Shown one piece after another: positions 1 through 5,581 of a stretch of 5,604 nucleotides of DNA; within the stretch, counting starts at the first letter, position 1, and the number at the start of each line of letters is the position of its first letter. Location: assembly GCA_910583895.1 (NCBI GenBank), contig CAJTYJ010000081.1:1-5604 (forward strand). The letters run 5' to 3'. A program made the translations under genes and the position numbers. This stretch comes from an uncultured Lachnospiraceae bacterium. GTDB taxonomy: Bacteria; Bacillota; Clostridia; Lachnospirales; Lachnospiraceae. The notes below the pieces were generated by a model. The model did not search any database. It was not told the DNA's origin and saw nothing but the letters and a program-made list of their open reading frames with translations.

Positions 1-175
1 CCAGACGCCGGATGAACTCCCAGTCCGTCTCCCGGTACTGGATGACCGGGAAACCTACTGGCTCTCTGTCCAGTTCTTCCGGGCAGAGTATGGTCATTCC
101 GAACTCCGCAGCCGCCTTCCGGATGATCTGCCCGCAGGTCATGGACACATCCTGAAAGAACCGCTTTTCTATTTT

Positions 176-276
176 AAGTTCCGCATCTGACCTCATTTCG
201 CCCCAGCGTCTGGAAGAATTTTCCCTCACTTCGTTCCGTAAAATCCTTCCGGGGCTCCTTTCGAACAGATGCTGTT
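176..276. repeat. About 101-bp hairpin-forming insertion in the second vgrG
   Basis: The limits are inferred from where homology to the intact VgrG-like gene stops and resumes. The insert contains an 11-bp imperfect inverted repeat (212-222 against 240-250, one mismatch that would be G-U in the minus-strand RNA) with a 17-nt loop. It is extended by GCCCC 200-204 against GGGGC 251-255, with a 7-nt bulge at 205-211. A second small perfect palindrome, GAACAG-atg-CTGTTC (263-277), marks one edge. A 10-nt direct repeat with one mismatch, CCTCATTTCG (191-200) and CCTCACTTCG (224-233), lies within it. No open frame long enough for a transposase is present. It looks like a small palindromic dispersed element. 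I have an impression of similar sequences in Lachnospiraceae genomes, but this is unverified. Confidence 0.6.
200..255 (-). other. Strong stem-loop inside the insertion
   Basis: On the minus strand the order is GCCCC, GGAAGGATTTT, a 17-nt loop, AAAATTCTTCC, a 7-nt bulge, then GGGGC. About 16 base pairs can form. The structure spans the premature TGA (228-226). It is not followed by a run of T on the minus strand, so it is not a classic intrinsic terminator, but it could hinder ribosomes or RNA polymerase in this transcript. Confidence 0.55.
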
Positions 277-589
277 CAGATCCAGGAGGATGCTCCCGCC
301 GCACAGCTCCAGACGGAGCAGACAGTATCCGTTCTCTTCCCGGGACTCCGCTTTCTGGATGATTCCACTATACAGCGCCCGCTCCATTCCGTCCACATGG
401 ATTTCCACCGGACGGTTCTCCGCCAGCCAGGAAAAGCCGGAGGTTCCGCCCTCTGACGCTTCCATGGTTCCGGTAAGTTCCGCCCTGGAATGTTCTCCCG
501 GGTATTCCCGCATGGAGAAGTCCAGGATCCGGCCAAATCCGGGACCGCCTGTCAGACGCAGCTCTCCTGCTGTAATCCCGTTCACTTTG

Positions 590-599
590 CCTCCCCCCT
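590..599 (-). promoter_or_regulatory. Strong ribosome binding site before a GTG start
   Basis: AGGGGGGAGG lies 4 nt ahead of the GTG at 585 and fills most of the 15-nt gap after the VgrG stop (TAG 603-601). The signal is unusually strong and supports GTG as the true start of the second VgrG-like gene. It also suggests the gene was, or is, actively translated. Confidence 0.65.
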
Positions 600-600
600 T

Positions 601-2136
601 CTACTGGGCCTTTACATTTGCATTATGATACACCACATTGCTTTCGGATATCTCAATACTGCTTTCTTTCTGTATGATGTTCACGCCGGACGCCCCTGCA
701 ATTTCCACAGTTTCGTTCAGACTGGAAATATCAATGAACGAATCAGATTTGATGGAAACCCCCAGATGACTTTCGATGGAGATACCGGCAGTATCATCCA
801 GCAGAATGCGCATCCCGTTTCCTGCATCCAGCAGGATACTGTGCTCGGACAAATCCACCATTTTTTTCGACGAAGTGTAAATGGTCTTATGTGTGGGATC
901 ACAGCGGCAGACTCCTGGATTTAATTCTGCTGCTTTACCATTATTGGCTGCCGTCTGCTGTGGAGATGCTGAAGCCCCCGCAGCGGCAGACTGCTGACCG
1001 GAGGAAAATGCCCCTGAAGCGGCAGGCTGCCGGCTGGCGGAAGACGCCTGTGCGGTTACCGGCAGATGGACAGAACTGATTACATATGCATGTTTTTCCT
1101 GTTCCGTTGGAAAATAAAGGCGAATCTCATCGCCCGGTTCCGGCATGCAGTACCAGCCGCTTCCATCCGGCGATGAATAGACCGTGGAAAAGGGGAACCA
1201 TTTCCCGCTTCCTCCTTTTGCATCGGCTTTTAAGGAAATTTGAACCACATCTGCACGTACTCTGGTCACCCTGCCGTCCAGGGAAGCTCCGATTATCTTT
1301 TCATTGTACTGTCTCGGAGTCCGAAGCCCTCCTTTTGTCCTGAGACAGTAAGTGTTCCAGAGCTGATGCCCGTCCAGCCTGCTCTCTGACCGCTCCACGT
1401 AAAGGGTGCGCCCGTTCATTTCCACCAGTTCGCCCGCTTCATACAGTTCCTGATCTTCCACAATGAAAACGAGACTGTCATCCTCCATAAGCCCTTCTAC
1501 CTGGTTCTGCTTTTTATAAAGAAATTCATCCATTCTTTTCTGCACACGATAAGAGGAAGGCGACATCTGTGCGGCCCCGCCCCATTCCACCAGGCCAAAA
1601 TACAGTTTTACTCCGGAAGAGGCATAACCCGGCACGACGACTCCGTGAAAATGACTGGCAAGCCGTTTGACAAACTCCCAGTCCGTCTCCTGATACTGTA
1701 CGATCGGTTCACCAATCGCAGTGCCCGCTCCGATATTCATAAGCGCATGTCCGTTCTGGTACTGACCCACAACAAAGTCCAGCACTTCCTGATAAGTCAT
1801 GGACGGAAGCTGGAAGGAACGGCGGACCGGCTTCAGATCCATCAGATATGTATAGGGAACGATTCGAAGTTCCATGAGACACAGAGCATTTTCATGAATG
1901 ATTTTCATGTCTTCCACGATCCCGCAGTAGATCTGCCTGCTTTCTTTCTCATCCTCAACAGCCCGGATGGTAACTTCTGTCTGTTCACCGGCCATCAGCA
2001 GATACTGCTCCTCCCTGTCAGGAGAAATATAACCTTTCAGTATGGCAAAACCATGTTCATTGACCGCTTTTTGTATCTCACATTTTATGATCTGAACAAA
2101 TTCAAACGGCTCTGTCAGAATTCTTTCTGCTTTCAT
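601..2136 (-). CDS. VgrG-like hub/spike protein of a contractile injection system
   Basis: This is a complete VgrG/Pvc8-type protein. Residues 10-105 match the first gp27-like barrel (IYCGIVED near 69-76). Residues 140-165 hold the family hallmark PIVQYQETDWEFVKRLASHF, followed by strands through KLYFGLVEWGG (177-187). Residues 275-357 form the gp5-like OB-fold (IIGASLDGRVTRVRADVVQI through MPEPGDEIRLYF). A low-complexity Ala/Ser/Gln neck spans 359-408. From about 415 the chain alternates hydrophobic and polar residues (GMRILLDD, GISIES, GVSIKS, VEIAGASGV, SIEISE), as expected for the trimeric beta-helical needle. At 511 aa it is compact compared with many Gram-negative VgrGs, and no effector domain follows the needle. 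It would trimerise as the hub carrying the PAAR-like tip. The start is supported by a strong Shine-Dalgarno. The broken paralogue follows after 15 nt. A phage tail hub is the main alternative, but the PAAR-like and DcrB-like neighbours argue against it. Confidence 0.93.
   Translation of the reverse strand: MKAERILTEPFEFVQIIKCEIQKAVNEHGFAILKGYISPDREEQYLLMAGEQTEVTIRAVEDEKESRQIYCGIVEDMKIIHENALCLMELRIVPYTYLMDLKPVRRSFQLPSMTYQEVLDFVVGQYQNGHALMNIGAGTAIGEPIVQYQETDWEFVKRLASHFHGVVVPGYASSGVKLYFGLVEWGGAAQMSPSSYRVQKRMDEFLYKKQNQVEGLMEDDSLVFIVEDQELYEAGELVEMNGRTLYVERSESRLDGHQLWNTYCLRTKGGLRTPRQYNEKIIGASLDGRVTRVRADVVQISLKADAKGGSGKWFPFSTVYSSPDGSGWYCMPEPGDEIRLYFPTEQEKHAYVISSVHLPVTAQASSASRQPAASGAFSSGQQSAAAGASASPQQTAANNGKAAELNPGVCRCDPTHKTIYTSSKKMVDLSEHSILLDAGNGMRILLDDTAGISIESHLGVSIKSDSFIDISSLNETVEIAGASGVNIIQKESSIEISESNVVYHNANVKAQ
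937..1044 (-). repeat. Three degenerate 36-bp tandem repeats encoding the VgrG neck
   Basis: Residues 365-400 of the VgrG-like protein fall into three 12-residue units: SSASRQPAASGA, FSSGQQSAAAGA and SASPQQTAANNG. Gln recurs at 370, 382 and 394, and Ala-Ala at 372-373, 384-385 and 396-397. The DNA shows the same period: AGCGGCAG occurs at 982 and 1018, and about 19 of 24 bases from those points agree. The block lies between the OB-fold and the needle, so it is likely a flexible linker whose copy number could vary between strains. Confidence 0.75.
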
Positions 2137-2142
2137 CTGATA

Positions 2143-2149
2143 TCACCTC
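2143..2149 (-). promoter_or_regulatory. Ribosome binding site of the intact VgrG gene
   Basis: GAGGTGA lies 6 nt before the ATG at 2136 and contains the TGA stop (2145-2143) of the preceding gene. Ribosomes finishing the DcrB-like protein therefore terminate directly on the VgrG initiation signal, which suggests coupled synthesis of the two. Confidence 0.65.
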
Positions 2150-2733
2150 GTTTCTCTTCCTGATCTGACCGAATCAAACACTTCCAGGGCATATGGTTTC
2201 CACTCTTCAAAAATTTCTCCGGACGAATTAAAAATGCAGAACAGAAGCTTTCCTTCTATCTCTGTAAAAGCATGGATATTATACCGATGCCCGTCCAGCG
2301 TCGGATTGCTGAAAGCATACCAGCCCAGTATCCGGGTCTCATCCTTATCCATAAAGTGCTCGCTGTTATCCAGATACTGATTTCCCGGGTACATGCGACG
2401 CATGGTTTCCAGATAATACCGCGTACACATGATTACCTCATCCATCCGGATTTGAGAATTCAGACAGGAAAATGCAAAATTTACGGTCATGGACGGACTG
2501 GTCCGTATTACATCCGGCCGGTATTCCGATGGATACATCTTCCTGGCAAATGCTTCCGGCAGTTTCAGAAACGTCCTGGGCAGCATGATCCGTACATAAG
2601 GATAAAACAGCTCCTGCTCTGCAAACTCCAGACGCTCCCTTCCAATATAAACATAATCATCATGGATGCTTTTATGTGCTTCCATCTGCGCCGCTTTCCG
2701 CATGGCCTCGATTTCCTGTTCTGTGAATTTCAT
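2143..2733 (-). CDS. DcrB/PsbP-fold protein, possible Eag-like loading chaperone
   Basis: After a helical N-terminus (1-40), residues 45-190 follow the pattern I associate with Firmicutes DcrB/DUF1795-like proteins. These are a strand and loop YPYVRIMLPRTFLKLPE (44-60), then ARKMYPSEYRPDVIRTS (63-79), MTVNFAFSC (82-90), an amphipathic helix ending at MYPGNQYLD, RILGWYAF (134-141), YNIHAFTEIEGKLLFCIFNS (151-170), and a final helix EEWKPYALEVFDSVR (176-190). In Gram-negative type VI secretion, DUF1795 proteins (Eag chaperones) bind and load PAAR-containing effectors onto VgrG. This gene lies exactly between the PAAR-like and VgrG-like genes, coupled to the first by ATGA and separated from the second by 6 nt, so a loading or adaptor role is plausible. 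Eag chaperones usually shield membrane helices, which I do not see in the partner, so the client surface may differ. No signal peptide is visible, so it is probably cytoplasmic. Confidence 0.85.
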   Translation of the reverse strand: MKFTEQEIEAMRKAAQMEAHKSIHDDYVYIGRERLEFAEQELFYPYVRIMLPRTFLKLPEAFARKMYPSEYRPDVIRTSPSMTVNFAFSCLNSQIRMDEVIMCTRYYLETMRRMYPGNQYLDNSEHFMDKDETRILGWYAFSNPTLDGHRYNIHAFTEIEGKLLFCIFNSSGEIFEEWKPYALEVFDSVRSGRETR

Positions 2734-4439
2734 TGGCTCACCCCCTGCTCTTTAAACAGATTTTCTACCTCCTGGACCTGCCTCTTACGTTCTGCATCCA
2801 GACAGTCGGAATATCGTTCCACCTCCCGACTGAAATATCCGTATGTCTGTTCTTTTTCATTTTTAAGTTCCCGGATTTTATTTGCTGCGGCAACAACCGC
2901 ATCGGAATCTTCCATGTGGCTGGCCTGACGCATCTGCGCCTCCAGTTCTTTCTGTTCCTGTTCGAACGTCTCTGCCTTTTCTGTATAATACCGGTAGAAA
3001 CCGTCTTCCTCCGGCGTAGCACCGGCCAGATTCTTCTGCGAATTATATCCGCAGTCCAGGCGCAGTCCGGAATATTTTTTCTGCATTTCTTCCAGTTTTT
3101 CATTCTCCAGCAGACCGGACCGTGCATACTGATTCACCATATTGCGAACTGCCTGCCGTTCGTCTGGCTCCATACGGTCCAGTCCATACCAGTACGCATT
3201 ATCCAGGCATTCTTCATATGCTGCCCGAAGCTTCTTTGCGGATGCTCCTTCTTTTTTCAGTTCTCTGATCCTGTTCTGATACCACTCCATATATTTCTCT
3301 GTACCTGGATAATCAGGCGGAATCTTGTGCTCAACGCACCATTTTTCAAACGCCTTCTCATCCAGCTCTCTATTCTTCCCTTTCAGGTCGGCAAACGGAT
3401 AATTCAGAAACGGCGCCATATAAGTAGAAAACTTCAGCTGTCCGCTTCCCAGCGGAAAAATAATTCCTCCATGCCTGCAGACCAGATAGGATGCGGTTGT
3501 GATCGCTTCATAGCATGTGCATGCAGCCGGTCCTTCTGTTTCCGGAGTCGCATTCTGTGCGATTTTTGTTTCCTCTTTACAGTTCTTCCAGCTGTCGCCG
3601 GTAATCTCCGGCTCACATACAAACCCTGTAATCACCCGGTCGTCCGGAGCATGAAGATAATTTCCTTCCTGATCAGTTTCCGCTCCCGCAAAAAAGGAAT
3701 CTCTCCTCTTCAGGTTATGGACCGGAGAGCTGCATATCCCGAAAGGCATAATGTTCTCCCCGACTTTACAGTCTTTCCGGTGCATAACCGGATCATCATT
3801 CAAATAGACTCCATGAGCTTCCAGCATATCCAGATAACGCATATGGGAACCATATCTGCATCTCAGCGGCGCGCCCCGGACCAGATATTCCGGATTGTCC
3901 TGCGCCTTTTCTTTCAACGCCTCCTCAAGTTCCCTGTTCGTCTGGCTGTTTTTTGACTCTGTGGAAGCTTCCAGCGCTTTTTCCGATTCTGTCTGCCGCT
4001 CTTCATGATCCATTTGAAGCACGCCTTCACCTATGGTCTCAAAAGCAGCCAGCGCTGCGCTGTCGCTGGCCTTTTCCATGGCATCCTTTTCCATTTCCTC
4101 CCGCACTGCATTCTGGATATCCATGTCGGAAAATACGTCCACCTGTTCTTCGGCAGGAACTTCATATATTTGATAATATTCTTGCATCTCCTGATATTTC
4201 CTGGCCATCCGGGACTGAAACTCTGCGTCCGAAGCATAGTCCGCAGAATAATCTGCATAATTTGACCGGTACTCAGCTTCAAACTGCTCCCAACGGTTTG
4301 CAGACACTAACCCCCAATCTACAAAAATACCGCTTTTCACATTTCGTTTTGACCACTCTTCCTTGTAGTTGGCCTCTATGTAGACATATACACTGCCGTA
4401 TCCTTCCTGTCCTGTTACATCTTTGTCATAATCCGCCAT
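2730..4439 (-). CDS. DUF4280 PAAR-like spike-tip protein with helical extensions
   Basis: The centre (residues about 183-333 of 569) is a recognisable DUF4280 PAAR-like domain. It contains YLVRGAPLRCRYGSH, then NIMPFGICSSPVHN, then a conserved W in ITGDSWKNCK, and a closing YLVCRHGGIIFPLGSGQ. Eight cysteines lie between 194 and 321. In this family the domain is thought to fold like PAAR and cap the VgrG needle, carrying effectors as fused extensions. Here the N-terminal extension (1-183) is acidic and helical, and starts with a short strand region, GSVYVYIEANYKEEW. The C-terminal extension (335-569) is long, charged and mostly helical, with likely coiled coils near 385-410, 487-508 and 520-564. 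I see no toxin domain, membrane segment or signal peptide. ATG 4439 is chosen over TTG 4490, which would give 586 aa. The 3' end overlaps the next gene as ATGA. The domain call is strong; any effector activity is unproven. Confidence 0.9.
   Translation of the reverse strand: MADYDKDVTGQEGYGSVYVYIEANYKEEWSKRNVKSGIFVDWGLVSANRWEQFEAEYRSNYADYSADYASDAEFQSRMARKYQEMQEYYQIYEVPAEEQVDVFSDMDIQNAVREEMEKDAMEKASDSAALAAFETIGEGVLQMDHEERQTESEKALEASTESKNSQTNRELEEALKEKAQDNPEYLVRGAPLRCRYGSHMRYLDMLEAHGVYLNDDPVMHRKDCKVGENIMPFGICSSPVHNLKRRDSFFAGAETDQEGNYLHAPDDRVITGFVCEPEITGDSWKNCKEETKIAQNATPETEGPAACTCYEAITTASYLVCRHGGIIFPLGSGQLKFSTYMAPFLNYPFADLKGKNRELDEKAFEKWCVEHKIPPDYPGTEKYMEWYQNRIRELKKEGASAKKLRAAYEECLDNAYWYGLDRMEPDERQAVRNMVNQYARSGLLENEKLEEMQKKYSGLRLDCGYNSQKNLAGATPEEDGFYRYYTEKAETFEQEQKELEAQMRQASHMEDSDAVVAAANKIRELKNEKEQTYGYFSREVERYSDCLDAERKRQVQEVENLFKEQGVSQ
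2738..2746 (-). promoter_or_regulatory. Ribosome binding site at the ATGA junction
   Basis: AGGGGGTGA sits within the last codons of the PAAR-like gene, 4 nt before the ATG at 2733. That ATG shares an ATGA with the stop of the PAAR-like gene (TGA 2732-2730). The arrangement implies translational coupling of the PAAR-like protein with the DcrB-like protein. Confidence 0.6.
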
Positions 4440-4956
4440 TTTCTGCACCGCCTTCCTGTATCCGAACCGGGATTGCTTCCACTCCGTCAAGTCCTCTCCT
4501 CATCAGGCTTTCCAACAGCGCAAGCCTGACCAGCACCTGCAGCTTCTCTCCGGTTTGCAGATAAACCGCCGGAATATCTTCCGGCCATGTTCCCATCAGA
4601 TAAATGATCCCTTTGTTTTTATCCCTTCCTCCGTCCACATTTTCATTTATTCGGAGAAAAAATGGAAGATAATACCGCTCACTCCTGTTGTTTTTCTGAT
4701 CCAGAAAAACATATTCCCTGTACCTGCAGTCCCATAAGAAAAGATCCAATGATTTCCTTGCTTCCGCATGAAACAGCGGAAAGGGCGTCAGAAGCAGGAG
4801 TCCGAGATCCGCCTCATTGTTCAGGACACAGATACTCCTTTCCGGCATCTCATAATACAGGCCCTTTTCAAATGCCTGGTAATTGATCACCTGGTTATAG
4901 TCTTTTATATCCGGCCTTCGGATTCCGTCCAGTTCCCTGATTAAATAACCATCCAT
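4426..4956 (-). CDS. Unrecognised 176-aa protein, faintly Imm11/DUF1629-like
   Basis: No family is certain. The C-terminal stretch (residues 141-166, VLVRLALLESLMRRGLDGVE then AIPVRI) resembles the ending I remember for Imm11/DUF1629 proteins, where a helix precedes a 'gv-F-pv' strand. The middle (residues 62-100) has helix-then-strand character around REYVFLDQ and ERYYLPFF, which also suits that family. Imm11 proteins are typically immunity or accessory factors of polymorphic-toxin loci, which would fit a cargo-bearing PAAR-like neighbour. The match is weak and from memory, and the protein could equally be an adaptor. No signal peptide or membrane helix is evident; LGLLLLTPFPLF (51-62) is hydrophobic but short. 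The start at 4956 is preferred over ATG 5010 because of its Shine-Dalgarno sequence and lack of overlap. The 3' end overlaps the next gene by 14 nt. Confidence 0.78.
   Translation of the reverse strand: MDGYLIRELDGIRRPDIKDYNQVINYQAFEKGLYYEMPERSICVLNNEADLGLLLLTPFPLFHAEARKSLDLFLWDCRYREYVFLDQKNNRSERYYLPFFLRINENVDGGRDKNKGIIYLMGTWPEDIPAVYLQTGEKLQVLVRLALLESLMRRGLDGVEAIPVRIQEGGAENGGL
4451..4457 (-). promoter_or_regulatory. Ribosome binding site supporting the start at 4439
   Basis: AGGAAGG lies 11 nt ahead of the ATG at 4439. A competing TTG at 4490 has its own AGGAG (4500-4496, spacing 5), but using it would lengthen the overlap with the preceding gene from 14 to 65 nt. The extra 17 residues look like shadow translation of the upstream gene's tail. 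The ATG is favoured, though not decisively. Confidence 0.5.
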
Positions 4957-4960
4957 TTTT

Positions 4961-5581
4961 TCACAGCTCCCATCTTCCAATCCGTTCCGACTGGTCCAGA
5001 TATGCTCCATAAAAAATCTGCACTTCAGCGGCCAGGCATCCGTCCAGGCATTCCCTAACTTCCGATTCTGTAAGCAGCATTTTCAGAACCGGCTCCAAAA
5101 CAATAAAGTTACCTGTCTGAAAATAAATCCCGGCCTTCTGCCGTTCGCAGGCAGTCAGACGGGGCAGTTCCTGCCTCAGCTGTTCTTCCATCTCATACAG
5201 CTCCTGCTCATACTCCGGGAAAAGCATCCGATAATCCCAAAAACAGTCCACTTCCTGCAAATCCGCAAAATAACGCCTGTCATAAAAATCAATCTTAATC
5301 CTGCTTTCTCCTGTCAGAGCCCCGCTTAACAGATACGAAAGATGAATATAACAAACGGGAAATTTTACATGCGCTTCCTGCATGGCTCTGATCTGCTCCC
5401 TTCCCGCCTGGAATGCCTCCTGAAAGGACTTAAGGATCTCTGTTTTCTGTTCCTCATACGTCTTCCGAACATCCGTTTCCAGATGCCTGCTTCTCTTTTC
5501 CATACATGCCCTGATACTGTCCAGAAACTGTTTTTTTCTCGTTTCCAGATTTTGTTCAGGGAAATAACCAGACTGATTCAT
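4961..5581 (-). CDS. Unrecognised 206-aa helical protein of an injection-system operon
   Basis: I do not recognise this family. Residues about 10-72 are rich in E, K, R and Q and look like one or two long helices, possibly a coiled coil. Residues 74-110 look more globular (FPVCYIHLSYLLSGALTGES, then a tyrosine-rich RIKIDFYDRRYF). Residues 120-145 form another acidic helix (EYEQELYEMEEQLRQELP), and 150-200 a closing alpha/beta region. There is no signal peptide, membrane segment or catalytic motif, so it is probably cytoplasmic. The ATG at 5581 follows a modest GGGA (spacing about 7) and overlaps the likely stop of the upstream gene. The frame has no stop upstream within the window, so a longer N-terminus cannot be excluded. 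It ends 4 nt before the next start. Being first of the PAAR-like/VgrG block suggests an adaptor, chaperone or cargo role, which is inference only. Confidence 0.8.
   Translation of the reverse strand: MNQSGYFPEQNLETRKKQFLDSIRACMEKRSRHLETDVRKTYEEQKTEILKSFQEAFQAGREQIRAMQEAHVKFPVCYIHLSYLLSGALTGESRIKIDFYDRRYFADLQEVDCFWDYRMLFPEYEQELYEMEEQLRQELPRLTACERQKAGIYFQTGNFIVLEPVLKMLLTESEVRECLDGCLAAEVQIFYGAYLDQSERIGRWEL
4967..4971 (-). promoter_or_regulatory. Ribosome binding site fixing the start at 4956
   Basis: GGGAG lies 10 nt ahead of the ATG at 4956, inside the last codons of the preceding gene, whose TGA is at 4963-4961. The in-frame ATG further upstream at 5010 would overlap the preceding gene by 50 nt and has no purine-rich motif before it. 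The downstream ATG is therefore the better start. Confidence 0.65.

Larger units (their letters stand above)
1..585 (-). pseudogene. Second VgrG-like gene, interrupted (partial at left edge)
   Basis: A GTG start at 585 opens 119 codons that parallel the N-terminus of the intact VgrG-like protein: ILDFSMREYPGEH, then LYSGIIQ, then YCLLRLELCGGSILLDL. Homology ends at residue 103 (position 277), and the frame stops at TGA 228-226. Homology resumes in the -1 frame at about 175 with KIEKRFFQDVSMTCGQIIRK and runs to PVIQYRETDWEFIRRL at the left edge, matching the ETDWEF hallmark. Removing about 101 nt (276-176) would join LLDL directly to KIEKRF, just as the intact paralogue reads LMDLKPVRRSF. This points to an insertion rather than a simple indel. 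The second part could be read alone from ATG 196, with only a weak GGGG before it. Function is probably lost unless -1 frameshifting joins the halves; the -1 frame is open from 367 to the edge. The 3' end is outside the window. Confidence 0.8.

Noticed and set aside
200..255. Stem-loop as an intrinsic terminator
   Set aside because: On the minus strand the stem is followed by GAAATGAGG rather than a T-tract, and on the plus strand it is followed by TCCTTTCG. Neither fits a standard terminator.
937..1044. CRISPR-like array because of the regular 36-bp spacing
   Set aside because: There are no spacers. The units are degenerate, directly adjacent and in frame within a coding gene.
1..2136. Ordinary prophage tail hub region
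   Set aside because: VgrG-like and phage hub proteins share the fold, but the adjacent DUF4280 and DcrB-like genes and the absence of other tail genes favour an injection-system spike module. The flanks could change this.
1645..2928. Plus-strand frames of 172 and 218 codons opposite the VgrG-like and DcrB-like genes
   Set aside because: They are antisense shadows of conserved minus-strand genes with no recognisable protein character.
2733..3956. A 407-codon open frame on the plus strand opposite the PAAR-like gene
   Set aside because: It is fully antisense to a well-supported DUF4280 gene. Its translation is rich in Phe, Ile, Leu, Cys and His without domain structure, and no ribosome site or plus-strand neighbours support it.
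4440..4490. TTG at 4490 as the start of the PAAR-like protein
   Set aside because: It has a fair Shine-Dalgarno but is a weak start codon with a 65-nt overlap, and the added residues look like shadow translation. It is kept only as an alternative.
4957..5010. Upstream ATG at 5010 as the start of the 176-aa protein
   Set aside because: It would overlap the preceding gene by 50 nt and has no Shine-Dalgarno, whereas ATG 4956 has GGGAG at 10 nt.
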